Shown here piece by piece: positions 43,190 through 57,300 of a DNA stretch of 64,000 nucleotides. Every line of letters starts with the position of its first letter. Positions within the stretch are counted from its first letter, which is position 1. The notes below the pieces were generated by a model. It ran no database searches. It was not told the origin of the DNA and worked only from the letters and a program-made list of their open reading frames with translations. The position numbers and the translations under genes were made by a program. The DNA is from Taenia hydatigena. Lineage: Eukaryota > Platyhelminthes > Cestoda > Cyclophyllidea > Taeniidae. The stretch is from the NCBI GenBank assembly GCA_036345935.2, contig JADWOT020000006.1, forward strand, positions 8,592,519 to 8,656,518, read 5' to 3'.

Positions 43190-44741
43190 CTAGGCAGTAA
43201 TCATTTCGCCCTCGTCAGAGTCTTCTTCGTCATCATCATCGGACTGCGGATCTGCCACGGGGAAGCGTAGGATTGCCGCAATCCCTGACAGTTGGTTCAA
43301 CTCTGGAAGGGGAAAAGCTATGGTTGGCGGTGCTATTGACGAAGGTAGCAGCGGAGAAAGCGGACAACTTACGTTCGCCAGAAACGTTAAGACTGGAAAA
43401 GATGCGCACAGTTCCCATGTTCTTAGTAACTGAGTCAACAATAGCAACGAATTTTTTGCGCTCTGCCAGGTCTCGAGAGCGGAAGAGGGTGTCTGAGATG
43501 AGGAGCGTTTGGACTGCGAACGAGTCAACAGCTGCTTGTACGTGTTTAACTCTGCCGAGAATGAATTATATTAGTTAAAAGGCGTACACTTATGAGAGGA
43601 GAAAGGGGAGACGCACCCATAAAAGGCACGAGAAGGGTTCGCCTTTAGCATGTCATAGAACTCATTCAATGTAGCGATCTCGCCTGCTGCCTTAGTGTTT
43701 GCAATCCTGCTCACTACCACGGGATCGGCAAGAACCTCTTTTAACGCGTGCTTATGACCCGAAGAAGAATGCACCAGCACAAACTTCCTCTTATTGTCCA
43801 AAAATACGCGTTTATCCTCTGATCCACGCACCGCTTGCTGGCAAAGATACTCGAAAAAATGATCCTTCAGGAAGCCTGGACTGGCTATTATCACACACTT
43901 GACGACTAAAACGCAAAAGAATGTGAATGCATTTGAAGCGTGAACTAAGAGAAAAATGGGACATTTACCGTCAAAGCGGACGTGACGTTCAATAGCTTGG
44001 ATGATTTGGTCGAAGAATCTGGCAATCGCCTTATCGTGCGGAGAAGTGGGCATGTTGGCTCGTTTGCGGGGAATAGTGTTCTCAATTTTGGCACGAACAT
44101 GAGTGATGGTGTTGGTGATGAGGCAAACGTAGGCCAGGCCCTCATGCATGACCACAGCGGCAAGATCAGCTTGCTGCGTAGGATCGCCTGCTTGGTCCAC
44201 CAGAAGAAGAGATACGGTGTCCCAGGACTCCTTACATAGGGTAAATTTATCCTGAACACCAATTTGTAGCGTGTGATATGCGCCCATTTTTACATGCTGG
44301 TTCTCCACCACGTTCTTGCCTTTGAGATGGAGCACAGAGCCCTATAGCAATAACTGCAATAAGATTTTCCAAGACCATTTTAGGCTGCTTAATGGGCATG
44401 AAGTATTGCGAACACGCGAATAAAGGAAAAATAAATAAGACCAAGGAGAAAGATTACTTGCAAAACCAATGAGGCAAAAGATGCCATCATTAAATAGAAG
44501 AGAGGGTTACGTGTGTATCAAAGTCGATGGTTTCTATTTCGATAGTAAGATTGGTTCGAACGGTTTTGGAAGTAACACTCCCAGTGGCGTTTTCGGTCTG
44601 CACTTTGCGCACTGTAGAACAGCAAACCCTATCACCAACTTGAACAAGATTGTAGACGAGCCACATATCTTCCTCATTCTCAGCAATCATCGAAATACTA
44701 CCAGACATATACTTGTGAATGCTTTTACTAAGGATCCTCAT
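43190..44741 (-). CDS. PELO: PELO (Pelota/Dom34), ribosome-rescue factor
   Basis: An eRF1-like protein without GGQ that, with HBS1 and ABCE1, splits stalled ribosomes in no-go and non-stop decay. Five exons join in phase: 44741-44511, 44341-43969, 43905-43617, 43551-43373 and 43302-43190, giving 394 residues (human 385). The N-terminal Sm-like domain (1 to about 130) has EDMWLVYNLVQVGD, STVRKVQTE and VKMGAYHTLQI. The central domain (about 135-270) has AAVVMHEGLAYVCLIT, NTIPRKR and the strand VVKCVIIASPGF. The C-terminal domain (about 275-380) has TKAAGEIATLNEFYDML, RAFYG, LLISDTLFRSRD and GTVRIFSSLNVSGE. The protein ends in an acidic DDDDEEDSDEGE tail like that of the animal orthologs. Introns are short (65-169 bp). 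The start MRILSKSI aligns with human MKLVRKNI. Confidence 0.97.
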
Positions 44742-45313
44742 ACCGCAGGCACACGAACAATTTGCCGAATAAATAGCGCGCTGCATTCGTAAAATAAGTA
44801 TGTGCAAATTGCATAAAAGATTCCGGATTAGTGCGATAAATGCTTAATTCTCCTTTTTCACTACATGCAAAGCAGAGAAATTGCTTATTACGCCTAAGCC
44901 AAAAATAGTAGAGTATGCTTTAGGTTCAGAAATCACAGCTCATTTTTTGTAATAATTCATAAAAGTTAAAAATTAGAAAATTTTTGAGATGGCTTACATG
45001 GCCTGTGCGCATATTTCTGAATAGTTTATGTTTGCCTAATTGCAGAACCTTTCTTGTTTGTCTTCTTGAAGATTTACATGAGCATTTGAGCCCTGCTATT
45101 TTATTAACCTTAGGGATTCTTTTCCTTCGAGAGCATGCCAAATCGCTTAAATGCGTCAGTGTTGCTGCAATGCACTGTCAAAAAACGAAACTGCATTTCA
45201 TTTTTCTCAAGCGCATCTATCAACTTAACGGCGATAAACAAGACTTAGGTCGGATTTCTGTACCCGCGGTCATTAAATAATGCTGCGCTTGTGGTGTAAG
45301 TTTGTGCCCTGAG
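44742..45313. promoter_or_regulatory. Divergent promoter region PELO / KSR
   Basis: 572 bp separate the PELO ATG (minus) from the KSR ATG (plus), so the segment must hold both 5'UTRs and promoters and may act bidirectionally. It is AT-rich; no TATA box or known element is convincing. A 98-codon hydrophobic frame (44984-45280) inside it is unlikely to be real. Confidence 0.65.
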
Positions 45314-48300
45314 ATGTCTGCTACACGGGCTGATAACGGTTGCAAAACTTCCCTGCAGTATTGCACTGATTTACAAAGTCTTATCGACATAACCCTGGAC
45401 TATGTGCTCACTCCGTTGAGGAAAGAACTTAAAAAATCAAATGATTACTTAGATATCCTCAATTTAGAGATCCAGGACGGAGAGGTAAGGTTTTGGAATC
45501 GTTCAATTATTTCCTAGAATAAAACATTTGAATACATTGCGCAGCAAATTTCGGAAATTTGCAATGCAGAAGAGGATGTGGCTGACTCAATTTTGGTGAA
45601 GTATCCCAGCTCAATTTCATGCTTCCGCTGTTTGGGTATTGATGAGGACACGATTAATGGTCTTCTGTACTTGCGCGACATAACCTTTTTGAAACTTTTG
45701 GATATGCCAGAGAACGAGGTGACGGACGCCTTAAAAGATTACAGTGTTTCTCGAGAGGACACTGATCGAATATTGATGGGTCTGTCGAAAATACGCAGCA
45801 ATATCGATCTGTTAGAGAGTGATCAACCTTTCGAAGACGACACACGAAATTTAATAAAGCAAGTTATAAGATTGACTGAAAGAAGTGAACCTTCTCCTGA
45901 GTTTGAGAGGCCGGATGGGTCCGCACTTCTTCATTGTGACCCACTTTCCAGCCCTCCTCTCTATGTGACTGGACCTCAAGATTTCGAGGAAGGTTCCTGT
46001 TTCACATCGGCTCATGATTATAACACCGCATTTGGCAATCGGCGCACTCTGTGTTCGGGTCGGTTCAGCTCCGATCAGACTAGCGAAATCGAGTACTTCA
46101 ATGAAGTGATTTCCCCGCCCATTCCTTCCCTCCGTTCTGGCGCAGAAAGTCATCCCTCCTCGTGTTTTTCAATAAATCCCCCCAACCTGCAGTTTTCCTT
46201 TAATCATCCTGCCTACGATCTTACAACACAGACTTTAAATCGGAATTCACGGCGCGCCAAAACTCCCGTACCCTTTCAACGTTTTTGTCGAGCTCTTTCT
46301 CCAGGAACACACCGGACTAATTCCACCAATATTATCAAAGCAAGCATCTTTGATGGTGGGCTCTCTGTCCCTTCCACACCTGCACCCCGAGTTTTCGGAA
46401 CACCCGTTCATCAAAAATCCCCATCGAGGGGTGCCTTGATGTCGGCGTCTTACACCAGTACCAATGACAGTCCTCCACAGCCACCGCATTCACCTTGCTC
46501 CTTCTTCCAACGCAATGCGACGCCCCGTGAAAGAGGCCTCAAAATGCCTACTACACCCCCCTCCAAACATCGAATTAAGTTCACGTTTCCCCTACATCGC
46601 AGTAAGTCCCACGAGTCAAACCTGGCCTGCAGAGTCTATCCTCCACCTGCAATGACGGCAACTACAGCCTTTGCCAATGGTCTTCTGAAGGGCGGTCATG
46701 CGACACCAAAGAGCTCTGCAAAACTGACCAATCTCCACGCCACTCCCGAGTCCCACTCCCCCACTGCAAATGACTCCAACGTCTTCTGCTTCCCCACTCC
46801 GACTCATTTGGGGGCTGTTGCTCCCGTTTCACCAAAATGCACTTCCCGACCGGAGCGTCAGCCGAATCTCGTCCACCACAGCGGTAAATGTTGGTACCTT
46901 GTCGGCGGCGTGAAAACGTAGCTAGCTATAAGGTGTACATTCGAAAGTTTAGGCTTTGCAGTATACCTTAGATTTATTAACAACAAATATGTTATTAAGC
47001 ATGGTATTTGTTGTTTTTTTTGCTCGTGATACCCTTTATTCGCAATGCTTCTCGAAGTAATTGCTTCTTGCTTGATTTATCGGCACCGATTTGTTTTGCA
47101 TTTTCCTTCATTTTGACAGCCACTGTGACCTAACTAAGGCTTGGTTTGCCCTCCCGAGCAACAATATTCTCATAGTTTGTGGGCTAAGGTACTTTTCAAG
47201 TTATTGGTGGCGGTAGCACCGAGATGACGATTTCAGCCCTACAAAGGATTCCTTATGTCACCTTTGCTGAACGTTGAAAATGATTTTGTGGTTTTACTGG
47301 TTAGTCCATGAAACTATTTTAGGCAGCATATTTCCTTCGGGGAATCGGATATTAGGACATCCTTGCCAAAGCAGAATTGTTGCTTATAGAGTGCCGGAGT
47401 CTTATCTTGCTGAAAATGTGAACGTCAGACAGATAGGTTCACGTTTGTAGTTCATTTTGCTGTTACTAAAACTAGTGTCTCCATTTAGCTGAGCACCAGA
47501 AGTGAGTATTATCTCAAACGTTGTGCTTTAAAGCAGGTTTTATTCAATGCATTATTAACCTACCAATCATGGCATTTTTAAGAAACACTGGCTTGCTTCG
47601 GGAATTAGGACTGAGGGAGAGGGGTTACTTGAACTGACGCTCTATCCCTTGTTGCTCATCCGTAGGTCGCCTAACTGTCCCTCTAAATGCGAACGGATCC
47701 GCGAACCTCCTCCCTTTTCCGGGACACACGCATCGGTAAGTTGTCGAAGTTGGTAACTTCCCCCTTATCAATAGATTCGAAAGTGAGGCGAAGTTCACTG
47801 ATTTTGTTCGCCGTACACCCTGCGCTGTGTGTAACGGTAGGCTGACACTGCGCTTTCCCCATTGCGTTTACTGCAAGTGAGTGTACACACCATGTGCATA
47901 CTATTTCACACCTGTCACCCTACCATGATGTCCACCCACTTTTCAGCATGAAGACTCACAAGAACTGCGTTGCTATCGCCTCAAAAATGCCCTGTCCCGG
48001 CGTTGCACGACCCAACGACTCAACAGATGTTCATCGTGAGTTGTGCCTTGTTTGTGCGTTTGCAGACTAAAATTTGAACAACTCGATGATTCGATCTCCA
48101 AATTAAATCGAGGTTTGAAACCTTAATGCAGTTATTGTTGGGCCCCATGGCCTATCCTATATTCTACTATTTTTAAGCATTAGAATATAAGTATTTTTTT
48201 AATGAATTCAACAGAAAAGTACTTTCAAGCTGTTTTGTTTTTTAACCACTGATGCCTTTGAAATGCTTGGATTTTGAAGGTGATCCCCATCATTGCTATG

Positions 48301-51300
48301 AACTGTGATTACCGAATCGCGAGTTATTTCTTGTTTCCGGTGAGTTGATTATGAAACCCGTCTCAAAGCCTTAATATTCTGTTCGATTGGTGGGATAACT
48401 ACCTAGAACGCAAGTATATTTGTACAGATAGCGCAGTAGAGTGCGGCGGCCTCAGCCCAACCCCAGATACTACGCACACGGTACGTACACTAATTGATAG
48501 AATGGACTGTTTACATCAATGCCCTGAGAGACCATTACCAGTGGCACTGCAGCCATCACTGCTACTGCTGCCTGGGCGCTAGTGCGTGCATTGCACCGCC
48601 TATCACTTTTCTGGTTCTCCCATATATGTTCGCTCACACGCGTCGAACAAGGCAACGACCGGGCTCTCGCTGCTACATCGTTCTCCACCTCTGGGTGTTC
48701 GAGTCGTACCAAGATCACTTTCGCCCCTTGTGGCTAACAGTTGACCTAATCCCATAACCGCTCTTCTTCTGAATGCAATAATTCGATGTCACCTCTACTA
48801 GTCGTGAATCCTTTGGTCCTTTGTTGTGCAGTCTAATTCCCAAGATTGGAAGTCTCGCATCACTAGATATGTTTCTTCATGGCCGTCGTCCATAATTTCC
48901 ATCCGGTAGGATTGGACAGCGTTGCCACACGATGGTGTCGCATAACTACAACATGACGCCATGACATTCGTGCAATCAGCTAAAACATCACAATGTCCCG
49001 TCTTGGATTGCGTTTATGTGACCGTAAGGTATAGGAAAACTGGTTCCGTACGTGCCGACGGAACTGGATACCGTATCCTTTCCTATTCCGGTAGTACTTT
49101 TTTTGAAGGTGTATCTCTTTTTCTACTTGTTTTATCGATGCTAGCTTAATCTACATATCTTTAGAAACGTGATCTCGCGTTCAAAATTCCCCTCACTTTC
49201 AAAATCTAAAGTATTTGATAATGCTCTATTCTTTCATAAGCGCAAGTGAATTTTCCTACTCGTCTGGAGAGTGGGCAAACGAGGTGCACCTCGGGACTAC
49301 ACTGTACAAAAGTGGCTTTCATGTAGGCACGAAAAGTTTCGACTTTGAGACGTAGCTAACAGGGAGAACCCGAAATCAATTTAATTAAGTATTTTTCAAA
49401 AATGTCATTTGTTGAAAGTCGCTAAAGGCAACAAAATTTCAATCAGAATTTTGGCCGCTGAATTGGGATTTACATTTGCTTAGTGCCGAAAATTGGCACT
49501 GTGCTGCGGTCCTGCCCTTTGTTGGCCGTATCGTTTTGGTGCACGGTGAAAACTAGGCCCTTCATTGCAAAACTGGAATCGTGGAAACCTTTGTTTCGTT
49601 CGAATGAGTAAAATCAAAATCCTGCGATCAGGGAGTTCGTCATTGTTTTTACTTGATACCGCCAGAAACGGAGCTATCTTTGTATACTAACTAGCTGAAA
49701 TCCATATTAAATAGCAGCTTGAATGAGTAAAGAACGAGTATTTGACAGGAGCATTGTCAGGAAATCGATTATTCTGCAGAAACCGGGGCGATCGCACGCG
49801 ACGAAGTAATCCCACAGCCCATCTACATCTCGAGTGAGGCTAATTTCTAGTCAGTCCAATTTGCAACCTTTTCGATGGGCGTCCACTGTACTGCCAGCAA
49901 AAAATAGCATCATCGAGTCATGGTCAAAAGTTTTTTAAACCGAACTTAATTGACGGCAATTGCAGAACATGGGAAACTTCTGTGGAATTCTGTCAATTTA
50001 ATGACCACGTTTTTTGCTGATACGGATTCTGTAGCCCATCTTTTGTCAGTTTTGGGACCAGAACATGCAGATTAGGTATTTATTTAACTTTGCCTTGTTT
50101 GCATGGATTAAGCGTTCATGCAGACAATTTCCGAGTTGTAAGGGTGATAACCAGTCATGTTCCCATAGTTTGTTTCATAGAAAACAAGTAAGTTATGAAT
50201 TAAACACGGCGTTTTACGTCTCACATGTATGATACCTTCCTGTTAGGCGTTACTCATATGATCTATAGTTTAGGCTTACTTTCAACTGCTCAAACGCGCT
50301 GTCTGCGGATTGCTTCCCAGATAATCTTCAAGTGGCTAGATCTTTCGATCGAAGTAATTTCAAGTTGGAAGAAGGAAGGAACCATTCTCTTAAAATGGGG
50401 TGGTTTTTTAAACATTTAATTATTCCCACCGAAAAACAATGAACGTTTGTTTCTCAGAAATCGCACTCGTATTGGTCACTTTTCACTGGCCACCGTATTT
50501 TCTCATTTTGTAACTGTAAATGGAATCACGAAGTTTTCTCTTCTTTAACATTCAACTTTTGCGTTTCGTGTTAAATCAAATGACGATTTTGGCGACAGCA
50601 TTTCTCTCAGGTTTTTTATTTGACCTCTTTCCATAGCCCACATCAAAAAAAATCCTAAAAAAGCACTGCATCTGAAACCGTCTACCTATGGTAATAGTTC
50701 GCCAAGCATCTGTCAGCCTCCGATAGTGCTACTGTTTGTCCATTTGAAAGGTTTAAACCGTATTGGTAATGAGTTATTTTTCCCCTTTTTAATTTACTCA
50801 ATGAGTGAACCGGCGTTTCCCTCTATTGGTTTTCTATTGACTAATCAAATAACAACAGATCTTTTAAGCTTATCCGAAGGAAGGACTCATTCTTTGGGGT
50901 GGCACGAAACATTTTCGATAGTTGATCGGCTAGCGTGTAGACCCAGAACAGGGTGTTTTTTATGTTACCGAAAGTGGGATCCATCATGCTACCACAGCCG
51001 AAGGTATCTTTAGCATGCTCGGGACATTGTCAGATTTACAACCCTAATCGGTCTTGGGGTAATGAAACGTGAACTCTTGTGATAGCCATTGTAACTTTAA
51101 TGGTCCAGGGTTGTTACTGTTAGAAGACTTCGTCTCGAGTTTTTTTGCACATCTATTTTAGTTTAATTCTTGGAGTCTTAAAGGTTAAGGTAATCAATAC
51201 CAGATACTGTAGATTCCCTTCGTTCTATATATTTACCTCTAATTTTATCCGATTTGAGAAAGGCTTGACTGGATTGAGGTCCCGTGAGCTGAAGGATGCT

Positions 51301-54300
51301 TAAATCCCTGTCAATTCCCTTCGATGCACCAAGCGTCATGACGAGATATAAAAGATTGCTCGTGTACGAGGAGCTAACCTTACAACCATCTGAAAGAACG
51401 GCCAAAAGAACTGATGAAAACCAGTACTTGAAAAAAATGGTGGTGGTTTTTTAACAGTCATGGAGCCCCATCGCGATAGACTTCCTAATCCGTGTTTTTG
51501 TCGTAGAATTTCTCGTTCTGCAGTAAGGCTTAGTCACCCCCGCTTCACAATCTTTGATTAATTTGACAGTGGCACTGAAGCTAGTGTATTATTGGTAATT
51601 CTTGATGTCTGCTGTGATAGGCGGTGTCCTTATTGGCTTTCGTCTATTCATGCTTCGAAATTGGAGACTACCAGCCGAAGGCGTTCTCGACCTTCTGTGA
51701 GTTCCGTCTTAGACGCCATGTAGTAGAAACTCGGAAGTAGGAGTAGACAATGAAAAGCGTTCCTACTCCGTTTGTGTGAAATTCATTTCGTTCGTGATGC
51801 GCTGAAGAGCCTTTACCTTGTACGAAACGCATCGTTTTAATCTGTCAGTCTCGCAGATACCCATCATCCGCTTATTTGTCTGACACACACTTTCATGAAT
51901 TGTGGCACTTGTTAGCTACCCGCCACAACGATCTGCATCTTTCACCTGTTTAGCGAGCCTGAGTTAGTACATGAACCACCCTCTGGTTTTTATGCCTATC
52001 CGTTTGTCCTTCCATTGCCCTGGCCATGCTCATGCTTCCGACGCACAGGGTAGTCGCCTGTCCGTCTGCTTGTGTCTCTCTCACTAACCTATTCTCCCCT
52101 AGAAATGGCCGTTGGCCCCGGGATCTGCTATTGGCTGAATGTTCACGCACGATTGTCAACCCCAGCAGCACGATGCACATACTTTGCTTTTTCGTTTAGT
52201 CTGAGCCGCCAGGGCGGTCAACTTGGTCACGCTGCCCTGGCGTGCTCAGGCGATGCGTAGGTGGATGGCCTAGAAGCGTTCCTGGCGAGTCATTGGAACC
52301 AAGAATTGCATATGATAAAGCAAAATTCTGCGTTTTCGGCTGCTGTTGAACTGGAAGGTAGTCGAAAATGAAACAGTTAACTGCACTTCTAGTTTCTCAA
52401 TAAAATAGTAGAATTGTAGCAATATTATTTGCCTAACCAATTAGTGCCGATGCTATTACTACGTAAAGCTGGTGTCAGAACGTGGTGTTCATCAAATTCC
52501 AATGTGTAAAGTTTATAGCGTGTCAAGGCAAGTCATTTACTTTAATCTGTAATGCTACATAACTTCGGACATTTCACCGACCAATCGATTTGTCCTGATG
52601 AGTTCGGCAGAAAGGTTGCAAAAGTGGAAATGTAAACTATTGCAGAAATTCGAGAAATATGAGGCATTGATGCTTCGTTCAGGCGCTCATCTAAATTTAG
52701 GCTTTGCAATCGGATTTGCACCTTACACATATCCGGACGTGTACACATTCGGCTAAAGCATGCGTGACCCTGGATTTGGGAGCTTGGATTTTCCAGTGCT
52801 CTCATTCCAATTTTTTGCTTTGACAACGCTTTTTAGAGTGGTTGGTTTAAAAGTAAGGCTGATTTAGTGGCCTACTTCGGATGCTGGCGTATGCTGCCTG
52901 ACATTGGCATTTAATCTTCCAATTAAATACCTGTTCTGCATTAGAGTCTAGGCTAAATTAAGACTAACAACTTAAACAACGCCTCTCCAATTATTACTTC
53001 TACTAGAATGCCTATTCGTCAAGTTCGATTCGTTTTCACACCGTCCGTGCCATTAGTGTTTGCAATGTTTCATGAATGCTTTATTTAGACGCAACATTTT
53101 CGTAGCAAAATCGTCAGCAAGATAATGCCTGTACCCTTATCAACATTCCTTCTCCCATCTATGCTCTTAAAATCCCCTACACGTGGAACACTTGAGGCGT
53201 AAAATTTGTGCGCATGTGGCCTGCACTACATCCTCTCGGTAATTGGTTGTCAGCAGGGTTTTGTCAAAGTTTGTTACAGTTTTGCCAAATGAATTGCTAG
53301 CACAGGTTAATTGTCGGCCGTGCACGCGCAACCTCGAGCATGATCTATCTCCATTTCTGCGCACTATCGAGACTTCTTTGACGTTCACTTCTTAGTCTTT
53401 GCTTCCCTTGGTGCATGTCCTCCATGGCAAAACTGTGGTTTTCTTCTTTGACCAGGAGGCATAAGAAAATCCGTATTCATCGTGTCCTATGAAAACAATG
53501 GTTTCGCAATGATTTGCTTCGAAAATAGTCGATTTTTTCCATTATGCGATGCGGAAAAGATAAGGCATGATGGTTCCCGTTATTTCCTAAATTTGTGACT
53601 TGGACCTTACATTTATGGTACTATGAGTTCGCTTGGTTATCTTCAATTTGTCTAAATGCACAATTTCATCCAATGCAATGATACTGAAGCGTAACACTGA
53701 TTAAATTGCAACATTTCATAGCCAGTAACAAGTTTTCCAGATATTTCAATCCTATGTGTTTGTGGTGAGGCGGATCTCTGTTTCTGAAATCTTCTACCTA
53801 CTTTTCACCCTACTCTAATGGTTTATTCGATGCATACGGAAGTTTGGTGGCTTCATCAAACGTGCTCCTCAAATAGCTGCCTCGCGGATGCAGCCGTGCG
53901 CTGTGCTCGCCCCACCTAATCGGGCGTCGTCTGTCGCGCGCAAATTCATGTGACTCCGGAGGGGCTATTTATAGCCGCTGTACGCATTCATTATGTCTTG
54001 GCCTTAGCAACCACCGTCGGAATGTACTTTCCGTTCGATTCATGTTGGCCTTCTGTAATTACTCTGCGTTCACTTCAACCTCTTTACCTGACTTTTTGAA
54101 AGGTTCAAAATCTTTTCTAACATTTCAGGCAATTCCGTGGGAACAGTGCGGATAGCAGCCAACGCCACTGGATTAAACAATTTGACAGTAAGTTCTTGGA
54201 GTGCGAGGGAATTCAGCTTGCTGTTTGTAGCAGAGGACCTCAGAACCCATAATTCATGGTTCAAATTCTTTTTTTGGAAATTGTATAAACGAACAAGTGC

Positions 54301-57300
54301 AGTTCTTTAATTGAAATTAACTCACCTGGTTGAATGCATGATGGTGTGCCATTTGATACTTAATGAACTTGTGAAGGCAACTTAAGATTCACAGAAGGTA
54401 GCTCATTGTGTTCGTGAGGGGACTTTTTAGCCGCGTCCAAGTGAGGGAAGAAGCTTGTTGCAGTGTGAATGGTTCTCTGCTGCAGCACAGCAACAAACGC
54501 ACTGAAATGCCTATATATGGTGCCGAATCGGTTGATTGGTCGCATGATTCACATTATTTAGCTTGTAGTTCAAGATAGTGCCGTGTCTTGGCGTATTGCT
54601 GGACCTCTTTCGAAATTTTAGGCATACAAGGGCTCTCTTTCTCAAAATTCAGTGCATTCTTCACCCGATGTTGAGGCTGCTAAGAAGCCTATAGGCTACT
54701 TTCATGCTGTACTCTGGTGGTTGGTCATATTATCGTCTTTTCTTCACTAGTCTAGCGAGGGCGCTTTCGTGATCTGTCCTAATGCGCATAGTTTCGATAT
54801 TAATGGAGAGCACGTATGGTCGAGTTCAAGTCGTGTTCTACAATTTTAGGTTAATGAAATCCATTGTTGCAGACCGGGTGGGTTTTTCAAGCCAAATGTT
54901 GAATATCAAATCAAAGGGATACCAGGAGAATCTTTTGTTTCAAAGCTTTTATGGGAATAAAATATTAACATTTTAACGGTTCGTCTACAGTTTTAATGTT
55001 TCTGTTCCAGAAGATGACTGGTCTTGCTACGATTTGTCCCATCACTTTCATCGGCAATTTAAATACGCTGTTTGAATTGGTCATCGGTTCTTTCGTTTAG
55101 GTTTTGGAGGGTGATCAAGCAGTTTTAAAGTACGCTTACATTATTTTTCAGTGGAAAGGTGACAAATTGCTGAGCCCCATTTCGGCTGTCTCATCGATGA
55201 CGAACTCCTTGATCTTGGCTTTTGAGTACATTTGAGGAATGTTAGTCGCATGTTTATATTTGATTCTTCTCCTCCCCCAACTCCATCAACCATAGCCAAT
55301 CTGCATGAATTTTCAGAGTGAATAAGTTAAATCAGTGTAAGTTCCTCGTGATCGTGTAGTATTTCAGTCGAATGAGCAACACGAATTTGGTCCAAAACAA
55401 TGGCTTAAAATTTATTCAATCGAAGAGTTGTAGTTTTCAATGTACTCTTGTGCCTCTTCTTTTGCATAGCATCCACGGGCTGGCTGAGCGCCTAAAGGAT
55501 TATTGAATATGAGACATTTTAAACACGTCCCTTAAATGCATTTCAGATTAGTGGCTGTCCCTCATTGACGGTTATCCTTGGTACAGTCTTTTTCCCTTAT
55601 CATAAGTAACTTTGCGACAAAATTCGGTTATTGTTTCCTTTGATTTTGCACTTGTTGGCTTGACTGTAGCATTGCAGACACCAAAACAATACTTTTCCAC
55701 AACTTTTTTTCCGCATCCCTGTGGGTACCTCTATATGACTCCTCTTGTCCTCCAAGATTGCCTCCGACTACATACAACTCGTGCTGTCCAGGGGTTGCCT
55801 AAACAATCGGAGAATCTGGGCTGCTGTCTAAGGCGCATATTAATGTATATTCTGCTATTAAATACTCTTCAAAGAAGGCTCAAAGGTTCAAATTTTCTAG
55901 AATGATTATGTTTTCAGAATTTTAAGATTTTACGTCGTCATGTGAGCCTCCTTTTAAGGGGATTTCATTCATGGGTAATCTGCTAAATCGAGGACCTTCT
56001 TCTTTGGGAATGTGTAGTTTCCTTACAATTCCGAAACTAGGGTCGCTTTAACTAGAAAACTAGAAATGAAGCCATTGGAGAACAGGGCGTGAGATTTTAA
56101 TCATTTTTCTATTTTATAGTTTAAATGATACGGTGTCTTCTCAAATACTGTCTTTTGGCGGTTGAATTATTTTTAACTGCAATATCACACTGTAGTTCAG
56201 ATCATCTATGTAATAACCTGGTGCTGAATAAACCAAAAAGACGGGAATCTATTATTTTCAGTACCAAAAATCGGTCCTTAAAAACCTTGGTAGGGTTCCG
56301 ATTGTTCGAACAGCGCCTCCTCCTGCAACAGCTGTTCCACGCCTGGGTCTCCGTTCCAAGTGGATTTCGTAGGTGGAAAGTGCTTGCAAAATAATGGGAA
56401 CTCCTTCAACCTCTCTCACATCTCCATTGACCACCCTCCTACTGCACCTCCCAACGATCCGTTGCCAGAAGACTTTCAAGGCGAGTCACCCCAACCGCTA
56501 ATTGCTTTTTAAAAGCCCTCAATTGTGGCTTTTGGAATGCTGAATCCATTTTCCATTTACAAAGGGGGTTTGAATGAAATAGGAACTTTTGAGTATGTAT
56601 AAGGACGAATCCCAGTAAATGAGAACTGTCTTTGGTTTTCAGTATGTCCTCTTGTTAAATTTAAACACTTATATCGATGTTGGAATACGATTTAGAAAAT
56701 TTGACGTTGAAATAACTGTAGTCGTGGCTGGACCATCCTGGAACGTCCCGATTCGCTTCATTATCAGCATAGAAAGCTGTCCTTGTACCCACTTCGAAAT
56801 TGGAAAATTTCCGCGATTGATTGTGTTCCCTATTCCTACAGAAAGCTTAATCCCCCTTCCAACTTTACGGCAGGCTGCGTGTTATTTAGGTCCGGGGTCA
56901 GTCGCTCCAAGCAACAGATGTTCTTAAGAATGATGACTGTGTTGCGGTCGGCAACAGCCACAGCTGGGAGCGTCTCTGACAGGCGTGCAACTTTCCTTGA
57001 AATGCTTGTACCATTAAAATATCCTACTGCTGGGAGTAGTCATTACCGTTCGGCGTTTGAAATCTTCTTCACGAGTGTCATTCACGAAAATCTATGTTAC
57101 CACTCTGTTACGTGCCCGCACTACTACTGCCGCCCATCATAAAAGGCGCTAGCATGGGCGCGACATGCGTACGAACTATTACTAGTACGCTATCCTTGTC
57201 ACTCATTCAATTATGTAATGCCGATACAGTAGAGTTTCTGTATAGACCTGTAAAATTATAAGCTCTTAGTTAGTTTGACCAGCGCTACTAGTATTTAGAT

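Noticed and set aside
44984..45280. 98-codon hydrophobic plus-strand frame between PELO and KSR
   Set aside because: It lies wholly within the divergent promoter, shows no domain, and its composition follows the U-rich sequence.
52072..52260. GC-rich plus-strand frame after a good acceptor, considered as the missing KSR exon
   Set aside because: Its protein does not resemble the KSR linker, and no phase-correct donor was found.
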